Source of the DNA: Arthrobacter sp. OV608
Lineage (GTDB): Bacteria > Actinomycetota > Actinomycetes > Actinomycetales > Micrococcaceae
Length of the DNA: 64,000 bases
NCBI GenBank assembly: GCA_900110595.1
Contig: FOEZ01000016.1
Coordinates: 1 to 64,000 of the forward strand
Reading direction: 5' to 3'
Part shown: positions 24,121-31,955 of the stretch, one piece after another
Layout of the letters: each line of letters opens with the position of its first letter
Position numbering within the stretch: the first letter of the stretch is position 1
The notes under the pieces: model-generated
What the model was told of the DNA's origin: nothing
Database searches by the model: none
The model's input: only the letters and a program-made list of their open reading frames with translations
Program-made: the position numbers and the translations under genes

Positions 24121-24149
24121 AGTGTATCTAAACTGACCGGTCAGTTCAA
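24121..24149 (-). promoter_or_regulatory. promoter and TetR-type operator of the ABC-like/YhgE/tetR unit
   Basis: On the minus strand -35 TTGAAC (24144-24149) and -10 TACACT (24121-24126) are separated by 17 nt. The perfect 16-bp palindrome AACTGACCGGTCAGTT (24131-24146) fills most of the spacer and enters the -35 box, a classic repressor position. The expected transcript start lies about 25 nt before the TTG start of the first gene. Confidence 0.75.
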
Positions 24150-24154
24150 ATAGC

Positions 24155-25609
24155 TCAAAGCCCGTACTTTTCCAGCAGGCGCAGCCAGACCTCGCTGACG
24201 GTGGGGTAGGAAGGAACGGCATGCCACAGCCGGTCCAGCGGCACCCCGCCCACCACCGCGATGGTTGCCGCGTGCAGGAGCTCCGCTACATCCGGCCCGG
24301 CGAAGGTGGCTCCGAGCAGGACCTTCCGGTCCTCGTCAATGACCAGCTGGGCCCAGCCCTCATAGTTTTCGGAATGCAGTGAGGATCCGGCCACCTGGAT
24401 GGGAAGTTCCACCGAGGAAGCGTTGTAGCCGTCCTTCTGCGCAGCTTCCAGGGTGCGGCCCACGGCAGCGAGTTCGGGGTCGGTGAAGACAACGCCGGGT
24501 ACGGCGTGCTCGTTGGCGGTCTGGGCGAAGCGGCTCCAGTCCGCGGCGGCGCCGGACAATTCCCCCTTGGCGCGAGCGGCGATGGCGTCTCCGGTGGCCC
24601 TTGCCTCGTACTTGCCCTGGTGGGTGTACAGGTTCTTGCCGGCAGCATCACCCACGGCATAGAGCCACGGTTCGGCTCCGGGAGCCCCGTCGACCAGTCC
24701 GGAATTATCAGTGGTGAGCTTCAGGTGGCCGGCTTCGTCAGGCTCAAAGCCCACACTCTCCAGCCCCAGCCCTTCCAGGGCCGGATGGCGGCCTGTGGCC
24801 ACCAGGACCTGGTCCGCTGCCACGCTGGAACCGTCGGCGAATTGCAGCCTGAAGGTGCCGTCGTCGTTCTCGCTGATGCTGTCTGTGGAGGTGTTGAGCC
24901 GGATCTCCACGCCGTCCGCACGCAGCCCTGCTGCTACAAGGCTCGCAGCCTCCGCCGGGAAGTTCTTCAGCAGCCCGCTGCGCGCCACCAGCGTCACCGT
25001 GGAACCGAGCCGGGCAAAGGCCTGCGCCAGTTCCGTGCCCGCGACGCCGCCGCCGAGCACTACGAGGCGGCCCGGAACATCCTTGGCGGAGGTAGCTTCC
25101 CGGGTTCCCCACACCTGCACGTCCTGAAGTCCCTTGATGGGGGGAGTGTTGGGTGCGGAGCCGGTGGCCAGCACCACCGCATGACGTGCCTGGAGTTCGT
25201 AGGAGTTGCCGTCCAGTCCGGCCACCTCTACTGATTTGGGCGCCGTGAGCCAGGCGTGGCCGCGGATGAGCTCAATGCCCGTATCGTCCAACCACTTCAC
25301 CTGGCCGTCATCCTGCCAATTGGACGTCATGTAATCCCGGTATTTGAGAACGGCTGCAGCATCGAGGGTGCGGGTGACGGCTTCCTTGGCCCCCGGTAAC
25401 GTCTGGGCCCCATGGAGCGCTGTGCCGGGACGGAGCAAGGCCTTTGACGGCATGCAGGCCCAGTAGGAGCACTCGCCGCCCACCAGTTCCGCCTCCACTA
25501 CTACCGCTGTGAGGCCACCCTGGACCACCCGGTCCGCCACGTTTTCCCCCACGGCGCCGGCGCCGATCACCACAACATCGAACTCACGCAGTACTGCCTC
25601 GGGCATCAT
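24155..25609 (-). CDS. FAD-dependent pyridine nucleotide-disulfide oxidoreductase
   Basis: The 484-residue flavoprotein has an N-terminal FAD loop VVVIGAGAVGENVA, the redox-active disulfide C-x4-C in GGECSYWACMPSK, and an NAD(P) loop VVLGGGVAGTELAQAFARLG. It also has the FAD-binding YAVGDAAG and a dimerisation domain. In glutathione and lipoamide reductases the C-terminal motif is HPTxxE; here it is SYPTVSE, so the catalytic His is replaced by Tyr while the Glu remains. The substrate is therefore uncertain. It is separate from the downstream YhgE unit, which has its own promoter in the gap. Confidence 0.88.
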   Translation of the reverse strand: MMPEAVLREFDVVVIGAGAVGENVADRVVQGGLTAVVVEAELVGGECSYWACMPSKALLRPGTALHGAQTLPGAKEAVTRTLDAAAVLKYRDYMTSNWQDDGQVKWLDDTGIELIRGHAWLTAPKSVEVAGLDGNSYELQARHAVVLATGSAPNTPPIKGLQDVQVWGTREATSAKDVPGRLVVLGGGVAGTELAQAFARLGSTVTLVARSGLLKNFPAEAASLVAAGLRADGVEIRLNTSTDSISENDDGTFRLQFADGSSVAADQVLVATGRHPALEGLGLESVGFEPDEAGHLKLTTDNSGLVDGAPGAEPWLYAVGDAAGKNLYTHQGKYEARATGDAIAARAKGELSGAAADWSRFAQTANEHAVPGVVFTDPELAAVGRTLEAAQKDGYNASSVELPIQVAGSSLHSENYEGWAQLVIDEDRKVLLGATFAGPDVAELLHAATIAVVGGVPLDRLWHAVPSYPTVSEVWLRLLEKYGL

Positions 25610-25705
25610 GGGGAAAGCCTACGCCGGGGATCCGACAATACAGGCCGCGTCGGGGCAGCGTCGAGGCCGCGTGCAGGCAGAGGGGAGCGCCGGCGCAAAG
25701 CAAAA

Positions 25706-25737
25706 GGTCCGCACCGGCGAACCGGTGCGGACCTTTT
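25706..25737 (-). terminator. terminator of tRNA-Arg(ACG)
   Basis: A perfect 12-bp stem GGTCCGCACCGG with loop CGAA and its complement. T-tracts lie on both sides, so it can act in both directions. Confidence 0.85.
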
Positions 25738-25742
25738 ATCTG

Positions 25743-25816
<74 letters not shown>

Positions 25817-25930
25817 ATCTCGTGTTCCTGGAGAAGAACCGCTCTCCCTGAACCTCGAATTACTTTACGCGAGGGTTGGCCGCGATGCCAAATCGGAGCG
25901 CGTGTAATCTCCGCGACTAGACCGGTATAG

Positions 25931-25944
25931 GTGACCTTCGTCAC
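25931..25944 (+). promoter_or_regulatory. CRP/GlxR-type site candidate upstream of pckG
   Basis: GTGA-CCTTCG-TCAC matches the half-sites and N6 spacing of the cyclic-AMP receptor consensus (TGTGA-N6-TCACA). It lies 150 bp before the pckG start, in keeping with carbon-source control of gluconeogenesis. Confidence 0.45.
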
Positions 25945-26038
25945 TTAATTACTCCAAATCCGCCTCAAATTCCTTGATTTCGCGCGGAAGTGCTTTTCAA
26001 GAGCCCCAAAACGTCAGCATACGTCCAAAAAACTCCAG

Positions 26039-26050
26039 TGGTCCGGACCA
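26039..26050 (+). promoter_or_regulatory. palindrome TGGTCCGGACCA next to the pckG -10 candidate
   Basis: A perfect 12-bp palindrome directly abuts TAGCAT (26051-26056), a possible -10 box 37 nt before the ATG. The position fits a repressor operator. The protein is not identified, and -35 is poorly matched. Confidence 0.4.
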
Positions 26051-26093
26051 TAGCATTTAGCACACACCGATGAACCCGAGGAAGGGAACCGCA

Positions 26094-27920
26094 ATGGGCG
26101 ATCTGGCGCAGAAGCCGCTGCTTGATAACGCACCCACTACACATGCCGGTCTGCTGGCATGGGTCGAGGAGGTTGCTGAGCTTACGCAGCCGGACCGTAT
26201 CTACTGGGTGGACGGCTCCGAAGAGGAGAACACCCGGCTCACCGATGAACTGGTGGCCGCCGGAACGCTGACCCGGCTCAACCAGGACCTCTTCCCCAAC
26301 TCCTTTGCCGCCTTCTCCGATCCCGCGGACGTGGCGCGTGTGGAGGAACAGACCTTCATCTGCTCCGAGAAGGAGCACGACGCCGGCTTCACCAACAACT
26401 GGATGCCCCCGGCACAGATGAAGGAAAAGCTCCGCGGCCTGTTCGCCGGTTCCATGCGCGGCCGGACCATGTATGTCATTCCCTTCGTGATGGGCCACCT
26501 TGACGCGGAAGACCCCAAGTTCGGCGTGGAGATCACGGACAGCGCCTACGTTGTCGCCTCGATGCGGATCATGGCGCGCATCGGCACCGACGTCCTGAAC
26601 CGCATCACCGAAACGAACGCATTCTTCGTTCCCGCCCTGCACTCCCTGGGTGCGCCGCTGGAAGCCGGCCAGGCCGACGTCCCGTGGCCCTGCAACCCGG
26701 ACAAGTGGATTGTCCACTTCCCCGAGGAGCGGTCCATCTGGTCCTTCGGCTCGGGCTACGGCGGCAACGCTCTCCTGGGCAAGAAGTGCTACGCCCTGCG
26801 CATCGCTTCCGTCATGGCACGCGACGAGGGCTGGCTGGCCGAGCACATGCTCATCCTCAAGCTCACCTCGCCGGAACAGAAGACGTACTACGTTTCCGCT
26901 GCCTTCCCGTCCGCCTGCGGCAAGACCAACCTTGCCCTGCTCGACCCCACCATCAAGGGCTGGAAAGTCGAAACCCTGGGTGACGACATCACCTGGATGC
27001 GGTTCGGCAAGGAAGGTGAGCTCCGTGCCGTCAACCCCGAAGCAGGCCTCTTCGGCGTCGCTCCCGGAACCGGCTGGGGCACCAACCCCAACGCCATGCG
27101 TGCCATCGCCAAGGGCAACAGCATCTTCACCAACGTGGCACTGACCGACGACGGCGGTGTCTGGTGGGAGGGCATGACGGAAGAAGTGCCCGCGCACCTG
27201 ACCGACTGGCAGGGCAACTCCTGGACGTCGGATTCGGACAAGCCCGCAGCGCACCCGAACTCACGTTTCTGCACCCCGATCGACCAGATCGACATGCTGG
27301 CCGAGGAGTACCACAGCCCCAACGGGGTTGAGCTGTCCGCCATCCTGTTCGGCGGCCGGCGCAAGACCACCATCCCGCTGGTCACCGAGGCACGCAGCTG
27401 GTCCAACGGCATCTTCATGGGTGCCACCCTGTCCTCGGAAACCACTGCCGCCGCAGCCGGTGCCGTGGGTGTGGTCCGTCGCGACCCGATGGCCATGCTG
27501 CCCTTCATCGGCTACGACGCAGGCGACTACCTGAACCACTGGGTCAACCTGTCCGCCAAGGCCAACCCCGAGCGGCTGCCCAAGATCTTCCTGGTCAACT
27601 GGTTCCGCCGGAACTCCGAGGGCGGCTTTGCCTGGCCCGGATTCGGCGACAACGCCCGCGTCCTGAAGTGGGCCATCGAGCGCCTCGAGGGCAAGGCTGA
27701 CGCCGTGGAGACACCCATCGGCTTCGTCCCCACCGGTGACTCCATCGACCTCGAAGGCCTGGACATGACCCCCGCCCAAGTGGAGGAAGCCGTCAAGGTG
27801 GACCCCACCGAATGGGCTGCCGAACTTGCCTCCATCGAGGAATGGTTCGCGAACTTCGGCAGCTCCCTGCCGGATGCCCTCCAGTCGGAGCTTACGAGCC
27901 TGAAGTCCCGCCTGGGCTGA
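26094..27920 (+). CDS. pckG: phosphoenolpyruvate carboxykinase (GTP)
   Basis: The 608-residue protein has the length and motifs of the GTP-dependent enzyme, which converts oxaloacetate and GTP to PEP, GDP and CO2, the entry step of gluconeogenesis. Visible are the kinase-1 P-loop AFPSACGKTNLALL with the hyper-reactive cysteine, the metal-site region VETLGDDITWMRFG, the GTP-enzyme segment NPEAGLFGVAPGTGWGTNPN, and FGGRRKTTIPLV. The start at 26094 is chosen because GAGGAAGGGA lies 6 nt upstream; the earlier in-frame ATG at 26070 has none. The enzyme is monocistronic and cytosolic. Confidence 0.97.
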   Translation: MGDLAQKPLLDNAPTTHAGLLAWVEEVAELTQPDRIYWVDGSEEENTRLTDELVAAGTLTRLNQDLFPNSFAAFSDPADVARVEEQTFICSEKEHDAGFTNNWMPPAQMKEKLRGLFAGSMRGRTMYVIPFVMGHLDAEDPKFGVEITDSAYVVASMRIMARIGTDVLNRITETNAFFVPALHSLGAPLEAGQADVPWPCNPDKWIVHFPEERSIWSFGSGYGGNALLGKKCYALRIASVMARDEGWLAEHMLILKLTSPEQKTYYVSAAFPSACGKTNLALLDPTIKGWKVETLGDDITWMRFGKEGELRAVNPEAGLFGVAPGTGWGTNPNAMRAIAKGNSIFTNVALTDDGGVWWEGMTEEVPAHLTDWQGNSWTSDSDKPAAHPNSRFCTPIDQIDMLAEEYHSPNGVELSAILFGGRRKTTIPLVTEARSWSNGIFMGATLSSETTAAAAGAVGVVRRDPMAMLPFIGYDAGDYLNHWVNLSAKANPERLPKIFLVNWFRRNSEGGFAWPGFGDNARVLKWAIERLEGKADAVETPIGFVPTGDSIDLEGLDMTPAQVEEAVKVDPTEWAAELASIEEWFANFGSSLPDALQSELTSLKSRLG

Positions 27921-27951
27921 ACCTCTTAAGTACAACGGCGTCTTAAGATCG

Positions 27952-27994
27952 ACGGCGGCCCCGCACCTTTCCAGCAAAGGTGCGGGGCCGCCGT
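27952..27994. terminator. strong hairpin downstream of pckG
   Basis: A perfect 19-bp stem around the loop CCAGC, beginning 31 bp after the pckG stop. No uridine tract follows, so it may act as an mRNA-stabilising hairpin or an actinobacterial I-shaped terminator. It lies between convergent pckG and hmp. Confidence 0.7.
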
Positions 27995-28005
27995 CGTCCC
28001 CGCTA

Positions 28006-28058
28006 CCTCCCCAATCTCGCAAGCTCGATTGGGGCCCCTCGGTAGCGTGGGCCCAGCT
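28006..28058. repeat. 53-bp intergenic element, copy B
   Basis: Same length and conserved blocks as copy A at 19081-19133. Here the stem CCCCAAT (28009-28015) and ATTGGGG (28028-28034) is perfect and flanks the conserved 12-nt loop CTCGCAAGCTCG. The conserved tail GCGTGGGCCCAGC is at the same offset. It lies in the gap between convergent pckG and hmp. Confidence 0.7.
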
Positions 28059-28075
28059 AGGGAGGCGGTGGGGAC

Positions 28076-29236
28076 TCAGCCGGCCAGCCAGATGTCCGGG
28101 CCGAACACCTCGTAGTGGATCTGGGTGGCCGGAATGCCCGCATTGATGGCTTCGTTGCGGATGTTCTTCATAAAGGGCAGCGGGCCGCACAGGTACAGGG
28201 ATGCGTTGGCCGGCAGGTCAACCTCACGCAGCGACATAAAGCCTTCCCGCGCGCCCGCCTCAGGCTGTTCCAGCCACAGCTGCAACTCGGCTCCGTCCAG
28301 GCGCTCGACGTCGTCCGTCATCTGGCTGCGCAGCGCCCAGTTCTCCAGCGAGCTTTCCGCATGGAGCACCAGTACCTGCCGGTCGGAGCCGGCCTCTGCC
28401 AGTGAGCGCAGGATCGAGGCGGTGGGGGTGCAGCCGATACCGGCCGAAGCGAGCACCACCGGACCTTCCCCGTCCTTGAGGGTGATTTCACCGTAGGGGT
28501 TGGAAATCTCCAGGATGTCGCCAACCTGTACGTTGTTGTGCAGTACTGGTGAGACTTCGCCGCCGTCGTCCAGTTTGGTGGTGAAGCTGCGGCTGGTGCC
28601 GGCCTCTCCGGACAAGGAGTACTGGCGCACCTGGCGGAGGCCTTCCGGCAGGACCACCTTGACGCTGATGTACTGGCCCGGAAGGGCCGGCGTCACCGGG
28701 GTTTCGTCTGCCGGTTCAAGAGTGAATGTCATGGACCCGGCACCAGCGGGAGTTTTCGCCGCCACCCGCCAAGGCATCCACATCTTGTCGTTGGCCTGGC
28801 CTGCATACAGCGCCTTCTCAAGCTTGATCAATGCGTCTGCCATCAGCCAGTACACCTCCGTCCAGGCTTCTGCGATCTCGGGCGTGATGACCTCCGCCAG
28901 GTCGTCGGCGATGGCCGCGAACAGGTGCTCGTAGACCACCTGGTACTGCGGCTCCGTAATGCCCAGTGAAGCGTGCCTGTGGGCGATGCGGGACAGGACC
29001 GTCTCGGGGAGGGTTCCCGGGTTGTTGACGAGGTGCGTGGCGAAGGCCGCGATGCTGCCCGCCAGCGCCTGCTGCTGGTTGCCCGAGCGCTGGTTGGAGC
29101 GGCTGAAAACCCCATCCAGGAGTTCGGGGTGCGCGGCGAAGAGCCGCTGGTAGAACTTGGGCGTGATGGCGCCGATGCGGGAACCAACGAGCGGCAGCGT
29201 GGCCTCGATGACAGGGCGGGATTTGTCCGAGAGCAT
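28076..29236 (-). CDS. hmp: flavohemoglobin (nitric oxide dioxygenase)
   Basis: The 386-residue protein has an N-terminal globin domain (1-137) with the proximal-helix region RIAHRHASLGI. A ferredoxin-reductase-type FAD domain carries RQYSLSG (family RxYS), and an NAD-binding domain has VVLASAGIGCTPTASILRSL. Hmp uses NAD(P)H and O2 to oxidise nitric oxide to nitrate in the cytosol. An NsrR-type palindrome lies 45-73 bp upstream, and an nsrR-like gene is the next gene upstream on the same strand, giving a complete NO-response module. Confidence 0.96.
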   Translation of the reverse strand: MLSDKSRPVIEATLPLVGSRIGAITPKFYQRLFAAHPELLDGVFSRSNQRSGNQQQALAGSIAAFATHLVNNPGTLPETVLSRIAHRHASLGITEPQYQVVYEHLFAAIADDLAEVITPEIAEAWTEVYWLMADALIKLEKALYAGQANDKMWMPWRVAAKTPAGAGSMTFTLEPADETPVTPALPGQYISVKVVLPEGLRQVRQYSLSGEAGTSRSFTTKLDDGGEVSPVLHNNVQVGDILEISNPYGEITLKDGEGPVVLASAGIGCTPTASILRSLAEAGSDRQVLVLHAESSLENWALRSQMTDDVERLDGAELQLWLEQPEAGAREGFMSLREVDLPANASLYLCGPLPFMKNIRNEAINAGIPATQIHYEVFGPDIWLAG

Positions 29237-29280
29237 AGGAACTCCTGAGGTAGCGGCCGGGGCCTTCGTCCGGCCTTAGC

Positions 29281-29309
29281 GAATACCAGCATTCAAAATG
29301 CGTGTATTC
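29281..29309 (-). promoter_or_regulatory. NsrR-type operator upstream of hmp
   Basis: GAATAC-N2-GCATT-N3-AATGC-N2-GTATTC is a 29-bp palindrome with all 11 paired positions of the two arms matching. It contains the ATGC-rich core of NsrR sites and lies 45 bp before the hmp start, where a repressor would block transcription. Confidence 0.8.
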
Positions 29310-29410
29310 ATATCCCAAGTTCTACACCCTGTAGAAGTTGCAATCAAATCACTCGGGTGGGTCGCGAAATATGGGAGATTCCGGGTCGCGGCAGCCTGTG
29401 GACCCGCGGC

Positions 29411-29860
29411 TTACAGCCCGGGGCGGAGGCCGATCATTTCGAAGACGGGGTCCATTTGCCGGGACACGGGAAGGTCCGCGATCACCACGTTGTCGAGCTC
29501 GCGGTAGAAGGCTTCGCGGGCCCGCGACAGGGCGGAGCGGAGCTTGCACTCATTGATCAGCGGGCAATCGCCGCCCGGAGCCACGCACTCGGCGGCATCC
29601 GTCCGGGTATCGAGTTGCCGGAGTATCTGTCCCACCGTTGCAATCCGTCCGGCATGGCTCAGCCGGGAACCGCCGGTCCGGCCCCGCTCCACCTCGATCA
29701 GCCCGAGGTTCCGAAGCTTTGCCATCGCCTTGCTGACGTGGTTATAGGGCGTCCCCACACTGTCGGCAACGTTTTGTGTGGTGAGCAGGGTGCCGCGGGG
29801 AGCGGCGGCCAGCACCATGAGGGCCCGCAGGCTCACGTCGGCAAAAGCGTTGATTTTCAT
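29411..29860 (-). CDS. nsrR: Rrf2-family nitric-oxide-sensing repressor NsrR
   Basis: The 149-residue Rrf2 protein has an N-terminal winged helix (TTQNVADSVGTPYNHVSKAM) and three cysteines in ECVAPGGDCPLINEC (C-x5-C-x5-C), as in NsrR, which bind a [4Fe-4S] cluster that reacts with NO. Its position next to hmp and the palindromic operator between them support the call. It lies 15 bp downstream of an uncharacterised gene and may share its transcript. Confidence 0.92.
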   Translation of the reverse strand: MKINAFADVSLRALMVLAAAPRGTLLTTQNVADSVGTPYNHVSKAMAKLRNLGLIEVERGRTGGSRLSHAGRIATVGQILRQLDTRTDAAECVAPGGDCPLINECKLRSALSRAREAFYRELDNVVIADLPVSRQMDPVFEMIGLRPGL

Positions 29861-29875
29861 GGGCCACGTCCCGGT

Positions 29876-30376
29876 CTAGTCCACCCAAATGGTGGGCTCG
29901 CTGGCGTCTGCCGCAAGTTCGCCGAACTCCCACGTCCGGTTCCCGGCATCGGGAGAGTACGGCAGTACGGCGGCAAAGACCTGGCCGTCGCGGTGCTCGG
30001 TGGCAACATGGATGGCGTCTGACTCTTCCTCCACCAGGAGGATGTCGCAGACCACCGCAGCAGCCCGGAAATCTTCCCGGTTCTGCCGCAGCAGCGCGGT
30101 GAGGTCGCTGATCATGCCGTCGGCGTCGAAGTCGCCGTCAGAACCCTCTTCAGCGTCCGCGGGCGAGACGGCAACCATGCGGACTTCGCCGTCGGTCTGC
30201 ACCGTCAGGGCGAAGGGCAGGAAGCCCCCGTTGCGCTGGAGCTGCTCCTGGGCGGCGCTGATACCCGTACCCAAGAGGTTCTCAAGGTCCGTAGCAGTGC
30301 TTTCCGGGACGGAGTCGCGCCAGGATGCCTGCCCTCCGGTACCTGGTGCGGCCTCCAGTCCGTTGTCCTCGGCCAT
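29876..30376 (-). CDS. uncharacterised acidic protein between manB and nsrR
   Basis: The 166-residue, strongly acidic protein starts at MAEDNGLEAA, 7 bp after the phosphomannomutase stop, and ends 15 bp before nsrR. Segments include LQRNGGFLPFALTVQTDGEV and FAAVLPYSPDAGNRTWEFG. No signal peptide, helix-turn-helix or metal motif is apparent. No family is recognised with confidence. Tight spacing suggests cotranscription with manB and nsrR. Confidence 0.78.
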   Translation of the reverse strand: MAEDNGLEAAPGTGGQASWRDSVPESTATDLENLLGTGISAAQEQLQRNGGFLPFALTVQTDGEVRMVAVSPADAEEGSDGDFDADGMISDLTALLRQNREDFRAAAVVCDILLVEEESDAIHVATEHRDGQVFAAVLPYSPDAGNRTWEFGELAADASEPTIWVD

Positions 30377-30383
30377 GCGGCGG

Positions 30384-31802
30384 CTAGGCCCGGACGATCG
30401 AGAGGACGTGGTCGCGGATCCGCTCCATCGTGGAGCGGTCGGTGGCCTCGACGTTGAGCCGGAGGAACGGTTCGGTATTGGACGGACGCAGGTTGAACCA
30501 GTAGCTGCCGTCGTTGGCCGTGAACGTGCTGCCGTCCATTGTGTCGATGGTGAGGTCTTCGCCCTCGAATGCGAGCCGTACCCGCTCCACGGCTGCCGCC
30601 TTGTCTTCGACTTCGGAGTTGATTTCACCGGATGAGACGTACGGTTCGTACTCGCGGCCCAGCTCAGACAACGGCCCGTCCTGCTCGCCGAGGGCTGCCA
30701 GGACGTGCATCGCGGCCAGCATGCCCGTGTCCGCATTCCAGAAGTCACGGAAGTAGAAGTGGGCTGAGTGCTCTCCGCCGAACACCGCCCCTTCCTCTGC
30801 CATGACTGCCTTGATGAAGGAATGGCCGACGCGCGTGCGGACTGGCCGGCCGCCGTCGTGCTCCACCAGTTCCGCCACAGCGCGGGAGGTGAGGAGGTTG
30901 TGGATGATGGTGGGGGTTGTTTCGCCCAGGGCCTTGGCGCGGGCAATTTCGCGCCGGGCCACCATTCCCGTAATGGCCGACGGCGAGACGGGCTCGCCCT
31001 TCTCGTCGATGACGAAGCAGCGGTCGGCGTCGCCGTCGAAGGCCAGGCCGATATCTGCGCCGTGACGCACCACTGCTGCCTGCAGGTCGCGGAGGTTCTC
31101 CGGCTCCAGCGGATTGGCGGGGTGATTGGGGAAGGAGCCATCAAGCTCGAAGTACAGGGGAACGATGTCCAGGGGCAGCTTGGGGAGCAGGGCGTCGCCC
31201 AGGACTGCCGGGGTGGTCAGGCCGGCCATGCCGTTGCCTGCGTCCACCACTACTTTCAGGGGGCGTGAGCCGGACAGGTCCACCAGCTTGCGCAGGTACT
31301 CGGCATAGTCCTTGAGGACGTCGCGGACGCTGATCTGGCCGCGCTGTTCAACGGCGGGGATGGAGCCGGTGTTGAGGTACTGCTCGGCGAGCGCCTGGAT
31401 GTCCTTGAGGCCGGTTTCGGAGGAGATGGGCACGGCCCCGGCTTTGGACATCTTGATGCCGTTGTAGCCGGCGGGGTTGTGGCTGGCTGTGAAGGTGGCA
31501 CCGGCACGGTTGTAGAAACCGCAGGCGAAGTAGAGCTCATCGGTGGAGATCAGGTCCAGGAGTTCGACGTCGGCGCCGCGGGCTGCTGCACCATTGGCGA
31601 ACGCCTTGCTGAACTCGGGGGACGAAGGGCGCATGTCGCCGCCCACCAGGATGGTCTGTCCCTGGAGCTGCAGGATGTCCACAAACGCGGCCCCCACGGC
31701 TTCGACGATTTCGGCCGTGATCGACTCGCCCACGATGCCGCGGACGTCGTACGCCTTGAAGGATGCCGAGAGGTCAAAAGTCGCTGTCTGTTCGCTAGTC
31801 AC
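30384..31802 (-). CDS. manB: phosphomannomutase / phosphoglucomutase
   Basis: The 472-residue alpha-D-phosphohexomutase has the phosphoserine loop TASHNPAGYNG, the magnesium loop DGDADRCFV, the sugar-binding loop GEHSAHFYF and the phosphate-binding RPSNTEPFLRL. It interconverts hexose 1- and 6-phosphates for GDP-mannose or glycan precursors. The start is GTG, with TAAGAT (31810-31815) 7 nt upstream and no Shine-Dalgarno sequence, so it is probably leaderless. It is divergent from the helicase gene. Confidence 0.94.
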   Translation of the reverse strand: MTSEQTATFDLSASFKAYDVRGIVGESITAEIVEAVGAAFVDILQLQGQTILVGGDMRPSSPEFSKAFANGAAARGADVELLDLISTDELYFACGFYNRAGATFTASHNPAGYNGIKMSKAGAVPISSETGLKDIQALAEQYLNTGSIPAVEQRGQISVRDVLKDYAEYLRKLVDLSGSRPLKVVVDAGNGMAGLTTPAVLGDALLPKLPLDIVPLYFELDGSFPNHPANPLEPENLRDLQAAVVRHGADIGLAFDGDADRCFVIDEKGEPVSPSAITGMVARREIARAKALGETTPTIIHNLLTSRAVAELVEHDGGRPVRTRVGHSFIKAVMAEEGAVFGGEHSAHFYFRDFWNADTGMLAAMHVLAALGEQDGPLSELGREYEPYVSSGEINSEVEDKAAAVERVRLAFEGEDLTIDTMDGSTFTANDGSYWFNLRPSNTEPFLRLNVEATDRSTMERIRDHVLSIVRA

Positions 31803-31955
31803 GGGCTTTATCTTACGTGGACGGTGGAGGTCCCTGTGGAGGGCCGGTCGAGCCGCGGTACGTGACGCTGGCTCTTAGAGGTGCCGCAGCCCCGTATTTC
31901 CACATAGCGCCCCTGCCCGGCGCCGGGTGTCAGGGGCGGCTGGGATACTGAATCA
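31803..31955. promoter_or_regulatory. divergent leaderless promoters of manB and the recQ-like gene
   Basis: On the minus strand TAAGAT (31810-31815) precedes the manB GTG by 7 nt. On the plus strand GATACT (31944-31949) precedes the helicase ATG by 6 nt. Neither gene has a ribosome site. Confidence 0.5.

Noticed and set aside
25965..27254. 429-codon minus-strand frame opposite pckG
   Set aside because: Gly/Val/His-rich antisense translation; pckG on the other strand has all its enzyme motifs.
27952..27994. The 19-bp hairpin as an end of a small mobile element
   Set aside because: No partner repeat at a distance and no flanking duplication; a terminator or mRNA-end hairpin is simpler.
29876..31144. 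A single 422-codon minus-strand protein across the end of manB
   Set aside because: Its first 250 codons are an out-of-frame reading of manB; the real gene begins at the ATG at 30374-30376.
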